This document shows positions 1 to 6,715 of a stretch of DNA of 14,839 nt, one piece after another. The translations under genes and the position numbers were made by a program. The stretch is from an uncultured Eubacterium sp. Lineage in GTDB: Bacteria > Bacillota > Clostridia > Lachnospirales > Lachnospiraceae. Under the pieces are notes generated by a model. That model did no database searches and was not told the origin of the DNA. It saw nothing but the letters and a program-made list of their open reading frames with translations. The stretch spans positions 1-14,839 of the forward strand of contig CAJOOU010000142.1 of the NCBI GenBank assembly GCA_905236735.1, read 5' to 3'. How positions within the stretch are numbered: the first letter of the stretch is position 1; each line of letters opens with the position of its first letter.

Positions 1-554
1 AGCTGCAGGAGCGTATCACCTCCACCAGAAAGGGTTCCATCACTTCCGTGCAGGCGGTCTATGTCCCTGCCGATGATTTGACAGACCCGGCGCCGGCTAC
101 TACCTTTGCCCATCTTGATGCGACAACTGTTCTTTCACGAAAGATAGTAGAGCAGGGTATATATCCGGCGGTAGATCCCTTAGAGTCTACATCGAGAATC
201 CTTGAGCCGGATATTGTAGGTCAGGAGCATTATGATGTTGCCAGAAAGGTGCAGGAGTACCTGCAGAAATACAAGGAGCTGCAGGACATTATTGCAATCC
301 TCGGTATGGAAGAACTTTCGGACAGTGACAAGCTGGTTGTATACCGTGCAAGGAAGATACAAAGATTTCTGTCACAGCCGTTCCATGTGGCTGAGAACTT
401 TACCGGTGTACCGGGAAAGTATGTGACGGTGGAAGATACTGTAAAAGGATTTAAGGCCATACTTGACGGAGAGATGGATGATTATCCGGAGGCTGCTTTC
501 TTTAATGTGGGAACCATAGAAGATGTAAAAGAGAAGGCAGCGTCTATGGCGTAA
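1..554 (+). CDS. atpD: F-type ATP synthase subunit beta, 3' part (partial)
   Basis: This is the C-terminal part (183 complete codons, reading frame from base 3) of the catalytic beta chain of F1, which binds and interconverts ADP+Pi and ATP in the cytoplasmic F1 head. The visible segment starts in the LQERITST region, followed by the VPADDLTDPAPATTF stretch, the EELSDSDKLVV region (the DELSEED-type loop that contacts the rotor) and the family signature RARKIQRFLSQPFHVAE. The Walker A and B motifs lie upstream, outside the window. A full beta chain is about 460-480 residues, so roughly 60 percent is missing at the window edge; there is no sign that the gene itself is broken. It ends in TAA and atpC follows after 12 nt, the usual end of an atp operon. 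Confidence 0.97.
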   Translation, partial: LQERITSTRKGSITSVQAVYVPADDLTDPAPATTFAHLDATTVLSRKIVEQGIYPAVDPLESTSRILEPDIVGQEHYDVARKVQEYLQKYKELQDIIAILGMEELSDSDKLVVYRARKIQRFLSQPFHVAENFTGVPGKYVTVEDTVKGFKAILDGEMDDYPEAAFFNVGTIEDVKEKAASMA

Positions 555-566
555 GGGAGATAAATT

Positions 567-980
567 ATGGCAGAGACGATGGGACTTTACCTCGTGGCCT
601 GTGACAGGCTGTTTTACGAGGGAAGAATAGAACATATCACAGTACCGACAGTAGATGGTGAGCTTGGTATATGGCCTCATCATGAGGAACTTTTTATTGC
701 TATTACCATGGGCTCCTTAAGGTTTACAAAAGAAGGAGGCGAGGTAACTGAGGTGTTTGTGACCGACGGGTTTGCTGAGGTTGCCAATAACCGAATGAGG
801 GTAATGGTACAGACAATCGAGCTTCCTGAAGAGATAGATATAAACCGGGCAAGGGAAGCTGAAGAAAGAGCCAAGGAAGCTCTCAGACAAAAGAGGAGCA
901 TTCAGGAATATCATCGGTCTGCGGCATCCCTCGCAAGGGCGATGGAAAGAATGAAACAGGCCAGCAGGCATTCTCATTAA
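567..980 (+). CDS. atpC: F-type ATP synthase subunit epsilon
   Basis: Epsilon is the small central-stalk subunit that joins gamma to the c-ring and can inhibit ATP hydrolysis. The 137-residue product has the usual two parts: an N-terminal beta-sandwich (about 5-88) containing the signature VDGELGI, and a C-terminal charged helical hairpin (about 89-137, rich in Ala, Arg, Glu and Lys), which is the inhibitory element. Length is normal for the family. The start is supported by a GGGAG ribosome binding site at 555-559, directly after the atpD stop. It is the last gene of the atp operon, since a strong intrinsic terminator begins right at its stop codon. The turn after GELGI reads WPHHEEL rather than the more common LPGHAPL, a mild variation. 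Confidence 0.96.
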   Translation: MAETMGLYLVACDRLFYEGRIEHITVPTVDGELGIWPHHEELFIAITMGSLRFTKEGGEVTEVFVTDGFAEVANNRMRVMVQTIELPEEIDINRAREAEERAKEALRQKRSIQEYHRSAASLARAMERMKQASRHSH

Positions 981-1020
981 AAAAACCATCCGGACATTAA
1001 TAGTGTTCGGATGGTTTTTT
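979..1020 (+). terminator. Rho-independent terminator of the atp operon
   Basis: Bases 986-997 pair with 1003-1014 in a 12-bp stem (including two G-U pairs) around the five-base loop TAATA. The stem is followed by six T residues at 1015-1020. The A-run at 979-985 overlaps the atpC stop codon and can extend the stem by pairing with the T-run. The A-tract on one side and T-tract on the other could let it work in both directions, but no gene on the other strand converges on it. Confidence 0.93.
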
Positions 1021-1039
1021 CTATATATAGAAAAAGACT

Positions 1040-1068
1040 TTGCATAAAAACACAAGTTGTGGTATCCT
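1040..1068 (+). promoter_or_regulatory. Candidate promoter of the topoisomerase genes
   Basis: A weak -35 element TTGCAT (1040-1045) lies exactly 17 bp from TATCCT (1063-1068). The -10 is preceded by TG one base upstream (1060-1061), an extended -10 arrangement that can compensate for the weak hexamers. Transcription would start near 1075, giving a leader of about 60 nt. The position is right: just after the atpC terminator and before the first gene of the next unit. The hexamers alone are poor matches, so this remains a prediction. Confidence 0.42.
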
Positions 1069-1079
1069 ATCATAGGATA
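1063..1079 (+). promoter_or_regulatory. Palindromic candidate operator over the -10
   Basis: TATCCTA (1063-1069) and its exact reverse complement TAGGATA (1073-1079) flank a 3-base centre. The palindrome covers the predicted -10 and start site, the place expected for a repressor operator. No T-run follows, so it is not an intrinsic terminator. No regulator gene is present in the window, and the factor is unknown. Confidence 0.35.
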
Positions 1080-1134
1080 GAGAAAACATGTTCGACTCTC
1101 TGTTCGGTTTTAATAAAAAAAGAGGGAGATTTTT

Positions 1135-3057
1135 ATGGCAAAAAATGAAAACTACGGTGCCGACAGTATTACCGTACTTGAGGGGCTTGAAGCGGTAAGA
1201 AAAAGGCCGGGAATGTATATAGGCTCTGTATCCAGAAAGGGTCTTAATCACCTTATATATGAGATAGTTGATAATGCGGTGGACGAGCATCTGGCCGGAT
1301 ATTGCGATGAGATACGGGTCACTCTCGAGGCAGACGGTTCGTGTACGGTTTGTGATAACGGAAGAGGAATACCGGTAGATATGCATAAAAGCGGTCTGCC
1401 TGCCGCCAGAGTGGTGTTTACCACCCTGCATGCGGGAGGCAAGTTTGACGACTCGGTTTACAAGACCAGCGGTGGACTTCACGGAGTGGGTTCGTCTGTT
1501 GTTAATGCGCTTTCGGTTTATATGGATGTTGAAATCTCCAGAGACGGAGAGGTGCATCACGACTACTACGAAAGGGGCAAAGTGGCGTTAGAGCTGGTAG
1601 ACGGCAGACTTCCTGTTCTCAGAAAGACGAGGTTTACAGGTACAAAGATTAATTTCCTGCCGGACCCGGAGATATTTGAAAGGACGGATTTTAAAGAGGA
1701 TGAGGTAAAGAGCAGACTTCATGAGACCTGCTATCTGAATCCTTCTCTTAAGATTCACTACGAGGACAAAAGACGGGAAGAACCGGAGATAATAGATTAT
1801 TATGAGCCTGACGGAATAGTCGGGTTTGTAAGAGAACTCAACGCAAATACCGAAGTTGTCCATGATGTAATTAAGTTTTCGGGAGAATCTGACGGCATAT
1901 CGGTGGATGTGGCTTTTCAGTTTACAAATGAATTCCACGAGAATATCCTGGGATTTTGTAACAATATATACAACGCAGAGGGCGGCTCACATATTACCGG
2001 ATTTAAGGGAGCATTTACCAATGCGATAAATGTATATGCGAGGCAGCTCGGTATATTAAAGGATAAGGATGCCAATTTTACGGGAGCCGATGTAAGAAAC
2101 GGTATGACAGCTGTCGTCTCAATCAAGCATCCGGATCCGAGATTCGAAGGTCAGACCAAGACCAAACTGGATAATCAGGATGCGGCAAAGGTGACTTCGA
2201 AGATTACCGGTGATGAAATAGTACTGTTCTTTGATAAAAACCTTGAAATCCTTAAAAATGTTATAGCGTGCGCAGAGAAGGCCGCCAAAATCAGAAAGGC
2301 GGAGGAAAAGGCCAAAACCAACCTTCTTACCAAGCAGAAGTTTTCGTTTGATTCCAACGGAAAGCTTGCCAACTGTGAGAGCAGGGATGCTTCTAAGTGT
2401 GAGATTTTCATAGTCGAGGGAGATTCTGCCGGAGGCAGCGCAAAGATGGCAAGAAACAGGGAGTTTCAGGCTATTTTGCCTATAAGGGGTAAAATCCTCA
2501 ATGTGGAAAAGGCCTCCATAGATAAGGTACTTGCAAATGCAGAAATAAAGACGATGATTAACGCTTTTGGATGCGGTTTTTCGGAAGGGTACGGTAATGA
2601 TTTCGACATTACAAAGCTTAAGTATGACAAGGTTGTAATCATGGCCGATGCCGATGTGGACGGCGCTCATATATCAACCCTTCTTATGACGCTTTTTTAC
2701 AGGTTTATGCCGGAACTTATATTTGAAGGGCATGTGTATATAGCAATGCCGCCTTTGTACAAGGCTCAGCCGTCGAAGGGTGAAGAAGAATACCTCTATG
2801 ATGACAGAGCCTTGGAAGAATACAGAAAACGGCATAAAGGCCCGTTTACTTTGCAAAGATACAAAGGTCTCGGTGAGATGAGCGCAGACCAGCTCTGGGA
2901 GACAACGCTCGACCCTAAGAGACGCAAGATGAGACGGGTTGAGATAGAAGACGCGAAAATGGCATCCGATGTAACGGCTATGCTCATGGGTACGGATGTA
3001 GCTCCCCGAAAGGCATTTATTTATGAAAACGCTACCGGAGCGGAGCTGGATGTGTAA
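1135..3057 (+). CDS. Type IIA DNA topoisomerase subunit B (GyrB/ParE family)
   Basis: This is the ATPase/TOPRIM subunit that, with the A subunit encoded next, passes one DNA duplex through another using ATP. The 640-residue protein has the full domain order: a GHKL ATPase domain (Glu43 and Asn47 in IYEIVDNAVDE, DNGRGIP at 74-80, the Gly-rich lid GGLHGVGS at 113-120), a transducer domain with the QTKTK lysines at 340-344, and a TOPRIM domain with EGDSAGGSA from 428 and DADVDG at 505-510 (catalytic Glu428, Asp505, Asp507). The C-terminal signature RYKGLGEM and LWETT are present. GKILNVEKA and the long tail past MLMG look more GyrB-like than ParE-like, but the usual SAKQGR reads SAKMAR. The ribosome binding site is AGGGAG at 1123-1128, 6 nt from ATG. 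A gyrase or topoisomerase IV role cannot be decided from this window, so no symbol is given. Confidence 0.93.
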   Translation: MAKNENYGADSITVLEGLEAVRKRPGMYIGSVSRKGLNHLIYEIVDNAVDEHLAGYCDEIRVTLEADGSCTVCDNGRGIPVDMHKSGLPAARVVFTTLHAGGKFDDSVYKTSGGLHGVGSSVVNALSVYMDVEISRDGEVHHDYYERGKVALELVDGRLPVLRKTRFTGTKINFLPDPEIFERTDFKEDEVKSRLHETCYLNPSLKIHYEDKRREEPEIIDYYEPDGIVGFVRELNANTEVVHDVIKFSGESDGISVDVAFQFTNEFHENILGFCNNIYNAEGGSHITGFKGAFTNAINVYARQLGILKDKDANFTGADVRNGMTAVVSIKHPDPRFEGQTKTKLDNQDAAKVTSKITGDEIVLFFDKNLEILKNVIACAEKAAKIRKAEEKAKTNLLTKQKFSFDSNGKLANCESRDASKCEIFIVEGDSAGGSAKMARNREFQAILPIRGKILNVEKASIDKVLANAEIKTMINAFGCGFSEGYGNDFDITKLKYDKVVIMADADVDGAHISTLLMTLFYRFMPELIFEGHVYIAMPPLYKAQPSKGEEEYLYDDRALEEYRKRHKGPFTLQRYKGLGEMSADQLWETTLDPKRRKMRRVEIEDAKMASDVTAMLMGTDVAPRKAFIYENATGAELDV

Positions 3058-3074
3058 TGCAATGGAGATAAATT

Positions 3075-5312
3075 ATGGAAAACAACGATAATATTATACA
3101 AACCGAGTATTCGGAGATAATGCAAAAATCATATATTGATTACGCCATGAGCGTAATCGTGGCAAGAGCTCTGCCGGATGTGCGTGACGGCCTTAAGCCG
3201 GTACAACGCCGTACTCTTTATGATATGGCAGAACTGGGACTTAAGTACGACAGGCCGTACAGAAAGAGTGCCCGTATAGTGGGAGATACCATGGGTAAAT
3301 ACCATCCGCATGGTGACAGTTCGATTTACGGCGCTCTTGTTGTGCTTACCCAGGACTTTAAGCAGGGGCTGCCTCTTGTAGACGGACACGGCAATTTCGG
3401 CTCGATAGAAGGAGACGGAGCGGCCGCTATGCGATATACCGAGGCAAGACTTGAAAAGGTGACGCAGGAGGTATATCTGTCGGACCTTGACAAGGATGTG
3501 GTAGACTTTGTGCCGAACTTTGATGAGACCGAAAAAGAGCCGGAGGTTTTGCCGGTAAGAGTACCCAATCTTCTTATTAACGGAGCGGACGGTATTGCGG
3601 TAGGTATGGCTACAAGCATTCCTCCTCATAATTTCAGGGAAGTTATAGAGGGAATGAAGGCTTATCTTAAGAAGCCGTCGATAAGTACGGCAGAGCTGAT
3701 GGAATATATTACCGGACCGGATTTTCCGACAGGCGGAATTGTCACCAATAAAGATGAGCTTTTGGAAATTTACGAAAACGGAGTCGGTAAAATAAAAATC
3801 AGGGGAAAGGCAACCGTTGAAAATATAAAAGGCGGTAAGCAGCAGATAGTAATAAGTGAAATACCCTATCCTATGATAGGTGCCAATATCGGAAAGTTCC
3901 TTAACGATATCTACAGTCTTGTTGAGACCAAAAAGACAAATGATATCACGGATATATCAAATCAGTCATCAAAGGACGGTATCAGGATTGTCCTCGAACT
4001 TAAAAAGGGAGCAGATACCGAGAATCTGCTGAATCTTTTGTATAAAAAAACAAGGCTTGAGGATACTTTCGGAGTAAATATGCTGGCGGTAGCAGATGGC
4101 AGACCTGAGACTCTTTCGCTTCGTGATGTCATAAAATACTGCGCGGATTTCCAGTACGAACTCAATGACAGAAAGTATTCCACCCTCCTTGGCAAAGAAC
4201 TGGATAAAAAGGAAATCCAGGAAGGTCTTATAAAGGCAGTTGATATAATAGACCTTATTATAGAGATACTTCGCGGCTGTTCAAAGGTAGAGCAGGCAAG
4301 AGCCTGCCTTACAAAAGGAGAAACCGCCGGCATAAGATTCAAATCTGATGAGTCCAAAAGACAGGCCGCCCGGCTTTCGTTTACCGAAGCACAGACAAAG
4401 GCCATCCTTGATATGAGGCTGCAGAAACTCATCGGTCTTGAGCTCGAGGTGCTTTTAAAGGAACATGAGCAGACTCTTAAAAACATTGCTACCTATGAAG
4501 ACCTTCTTGATAACAAAAAATCCATGACAAAGCTCATCATAAAAGAACTTGACGGATATGCCAAAGAGTATGGCAGGGACAGAAGGACTGTGATAGACAA
4601 TGTGGCTGAGGCCGTATTTGTCGAAAAGCCTGTGGAAGCAAAACAGGTTATGTTTGTTATGGACAGATTCGGATACGGCAAGACGATAGATATGTCTGTA
4701 TATGAGAGAAACAAGGAGACCGTATACGAGGATTACAAATATGTATTCCCATGTATGAATATAGGAAAAATATGCATGTTTACAACTCTCGGTAATCTGC
4801 ATATGATAAAGGTAAAGGATCTGCCGCATGGCAAATACAAGGACAAGGGTACTCCTCTTGATAATGTTTCCAACTATGACAGTTCAAAAGGTGATATACT
4901 CTTTATGTCGAGCATCAGCCAGCTTTCGGGACGCAGGATAATATTTGCAAACTCAAACGGTATGACAAAACTTGTTTCGGGAGATGAGTTTGATGTGGCC
5001 AAATCAACGACTGCGGCCACAAAGCTTTTAGAGGGCGAGACGCTTTTTGCTGTAGGCGTGATAGAGGCAGGAGATTCTCTGGTGTACCGTACAAAGAGAG
5101 GTATGTTTTTAAGGGTGGCAGCCGAGGATTTCCCGGAGAAAAAGAAGGCTGCTGTCGGAGTGCGCGGTATAAAACTTTCGCCCGGAGATGAGGTTGAGGC
5201 GGTTTACCTTATTCACTCAACGGACGAGGTGAGCGTAAAGGTAAAGGACAAGGAAGTTGTTCTAAACAGGCTGCACTTCGGCAAGAGAGACACAAAGGGC
5301 GTAAAAAAATAA
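3075..5312 (+). CDS. Type IIA DNA topoisomerase subunit A (GyrA/ParC family)
   Basis: This is the DNA-breaking and rejoining subunit, partner of the preceding B subunit. The 745-residue protein has a GyrA-like N terminus (SYIDYAMSVIVARALPDVRD), the winged-helix quinolone region HPHGDSSIYG at 77-86, and the active-site tyrosine Tyr121 in RYTEARL. NFDETEKEP and SIPPHN follow, then the tower and coiled-coil region to about 510, and a C-terminal beta-pinwheel-like region. I find no GyrA-box (QRRGGKG type) in that region. The GyrA-box is what lets gyrase wrap DNA and introduce negative supercoils, so this subunit may act more like topoisomerase IV. At the position of E. coli GyrA Asp87 there is Gly86. 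The start is set by GGAGA at 3064-3068, and only 17 nt separate it from the B-subunit stop, indicating an operon. Confidence 0.93.
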   Translation: MENNDNIIQTEYSEIMQKSYIDYAMSVIVARALPDVRDGLKPVQRRTLYDMAELGLKYDRPYRKSARIVGDTMGKYHPHGDSSIYGALVVLTQDFKQGLPLVDGHGNFGSIEGDGAAAMRYTEARLEKVTQEVYLSDLDKDVVDFVPNFDETEKEPEVLPVRVPNLLINGADGIAVGMATSIPPHNFREVIEGMKAYLKKPSISTAELMEYITGPDFPTGGIVTNKDELLEIYENGVGKIKIRGKATVENIKGGKQQIVISEIPYPMIGANIGKFLNDIYSLVETKKTNDITDISNQSSKDGIRIVLELKKGADTENLLNLLYKKTRLEDTFGVNMLAVADGRPETLSLRDVIKYCADFQYELNDRKYSTLLGKELDKKEIQEGLIKAVDIIDLIIEILRGCSKVEQARACLTKGETAGIRFKSDESKRQAARLSFTEAQTKAILDMRLQKLIGLELEVLLKEHEQTLKNIATYEDLLDNKKSMTKLIIKELDGYAKEYGRDRRTVIDNVAEAVFVEKPVEAKQVMFVMDRFGYGKTIDMSVYERNKETVYEDYKYVFPCMNIGKICMFTTLGNLHMIKVKDLPHGKYKDKGTPLDNVSNYDSSKGDILFMSSISQLSGRRIIFANSNGMTKLVSGDEFDVAKSTTAATKLLEGETLFAVGVIEAGDSLVYRTKRGMFLRVAAEDFPEKKKAAVGVRGIKLSPGDEVEAVYLIHSTDEVSVKVKDKEVVLNRLHFGKRDTKGVKK

Positions 5313-5327
5313 AAGAAGGAGATATAT

Positions 5328-6242
5328 ATGCGACATTTAATGAGTCCGCTGGACTTTACAACAGACGAACTTGACAGACTCCTGGATTTGGCAAATGATA
5401 TAGAAAACAATCCGCAGAAATATGCCAAAGCATGTGAGGGTAAAAAGCTTGCTACAGCATTTTATGAGCCGAGTACAAGGACAAGGCTTTCGTTTGAAGC
5501 GGCTATGATAAATCTCGGAGGCAGCGTGCTTGGATTTTCGAGCGCCGATTCGTCATCGGCGGCAAAGGGAGAAAGCGTGGCGGATACTATCCGTATTCTT
5601 TCGTGCTATGCCGATATATGTGCAATGAGACATCCGAAAGAGGGAGCTCCTCTTGTGGCGTCCATCCACTCCCAAATACCCGTTATAAATGCGGGCGACG
5701 GCGGACACCAGCATCCGACCCAGACTCTTACCGACCTTTTAACAATCAGAAGTCTGAAGGGCAGACTTGATAATATGACAATCGGACTCTGCGGAGACCT
5801 TAAGTTCGGCAGGACGGTACATTCCCTTATCAGTTCACTTGTCAGGTATCCCGGTATAAGGTTCAAGCTGATTTCACCGGAAGAACTCAGGCTTCCGGAT
5901 TATGTAAGGATAGATGTAATCGAAAAGAGCGGCGCGCCTTATGAGGAGATGGATAAACTTGAGGATGCCATAGGTGACCTTGATATCCTTTATATGACAA
6001 GGGTACAGAGGGAAAGATTCTTTAATGAAGAGGATTATATCAGACTAAAGGATTACTATGTGCTCACAAGGGAAAAAATGTCTCTTGCACCAAAGGATAT
6101 GCTGGTACTTCATCCTTTGCCGAGAGTAAATGAGATATCAGTGGATGTGGATGATGACGAAAGAGCTGTGTATTTCAAACAGGCCCAGTACGGTGTATAT
6201 GTGAGGATGGCTCTCATCCTTACGCTTTTGGAACTTGCGTAA
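5328..6242 (+). CDS. pyrB: Aspartate carbamoyltransferase catalytic chain
   Basis: PyrB condenses carbamoyl phosphate with aspartate to N-carbamoyl-aspartate, the committed step of pyrimidine synthesis. The 304-residue product has normal length and the expected motifs: the carbamoyl-phosphate loop FYEPSTRTRLSFE at 45-57 (STRTR), Lys80 in the mobile loop (SSAAKGES), Arg101, HPTQTLTDL at 129-137, DLKFGRTVHSL at 157-167, the aspartate-binding TRVQRERF at 224-231, and HPLPRVNEI at 262-270. The start follows a strong AAGGAG at 5316-5321. It lies 15 nt after the topoisomerase A stop, too close for its own attenuator, so pyrimidine control by a leader directly upstream is not apparent. pyrI follows after 22 nt, so the enzyme is of the regulated two-chain type. 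Confidence 0.97.
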   Translation: MRHLMSPLDFTTDELDRLLDLANDIENNPQKYAKACEGKKLATAFYEPSTRTRLSFEAAMINLGGSVLGFSSADSSSAAKGESVADTIRILSCYADICAMRHPKEGAPLVASIHSQIPVINAGDGGHQHPTQTLTDLLTIRSLKGRLDNMTIGLCGDLKFGRTVHSLISSLVRYPGIRFKLISPEELRLPDYVRIDVIEKSGAPYEEMDKLEDAIGDLDILYMTRVQRERFFNEEDYIRLKDYYVLTREKMSLAPKDMLVLHPLPRVNEISVDVDDDERAVYFKQAQYGVYVRMALILTLLELA

Positions 6243-6264
6243 TAAGGTATAGGAGGCAAAAAAT

Positions 6265-6693
6265 ATGCTTAATGTCGGAGCAATATCGGAAGGATTCGTA
6301 CTCGACCATATAAAGGCGGGAATGAGTCTCGAAATATATCATCATCTGCATCTTGACCAGATGGATTGTACGGTGGCTATCATAAAGAATGCCAAAAGCA
6401 AGCAGATGGGGAAAAAGGATATCCTTAAGGCTGAGTGTAACATAGACAATCTCGACCTTGATGTACTCGGGTTTATTGACCACAATATTACGGTAAATAT
6501 AATTAAGGGTGAAAAGATTGTAGAAAAGAAAAAACTCCAGCTGCCGAAGGAAATCCATAATATTATAAAGTGCAAAAACCCCAGATGCATTACCTCTGTA
6601 GAACAGGAACTTGAACATGTATTTGTGCTTACCGACGAGGAAAAGGAAGTATACAGATGCAAGTACTGTGAAGAGGCTTTGAATAAAAGATAG
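6265..6693 (+). CDS. pyrI: Aspartate carbamoyltransferase regulatory chain
   Basis: PyrI binds nucleotide effectors and joins PyrB trimers into the allosteric holoenzyme. The 142-residue product shows an N-terminal effector-binding alpha/beta domain (about 1-97, with VLDHI near 12-16 and MGKKDILK at 48-55) and a C-terminal zinc domain with Cys103, Cys108, Cys132 and Cys135. The cysteine spacing (5, 24 and 3 residues apart) is the same as that of the four zinc ligands in the E. coli protein, so the structural zinc site looks intact. It has a consensus AGGAGG at 6251-6256, 8 nt before ATG. The last codons carry a likely promoter for rnpB. Which nucleotides inhibit or activate it cannot be read from the sequence. 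Confidence 0.96.
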   Translation: MLNVGAISEGFVLDHIKAGMSLEIYHHLHLDQMDCTVAIIKNAKSKQMGKKDILKAECNIDNLDLDVLGFIDHNITVNIIKGEKIVEKKKLQLPKEIHNIIKCKNPRCITSVEQELEHVFVLTDEEKEVYRCKYCEEALNKR

Positions 6694-6707
6694 ACTTGTG
6701 TTAAAAT
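6679..6707 (+). promoter_or_regulatory. Predicted sigma-A-type promoter of rnpB
   Basis: TTGAAT (6679-6684) and TAAAAT (6702-6707) are separated by exactly 17 bp and match the vegetative consensus at 4/6 and 5/6. The -35 lies inside the last codons of pyrI and the -10 just after its stop. The predicted start near 6714 is a few bases before the first strand of the RNase P RNA P1 helix, as expected for an independently expressed rnpB. Confidence 0.6.
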
Positions 6708-6715
6708 AAATAGAT

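Noticed and set aside
3058..3074. Possible break or separate promoter between the two topoisomerase genes
   Set aside because: The 17-nt gap holds only the ribosome binding site. Both reading frames are complete, so there is no frameshift or separate unit.
3129..3629. Long minus-strand frames under the topoisomerase A gene, and similar ones under other genes
   Set aside because: They overlap well-supported + strand genes throughout, have low-complexity compositions rich in Ser, Leu, Ile and Tyr, and lack plausible ribosome binding sites.
5313..5327. Possible pyrimidine attenuator or PyrR-binding leader before pyrB
   Set aside because: Only 15 nt separate the genes and they are filled by the ribosome binding site. 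No hairpin or U-run is present.
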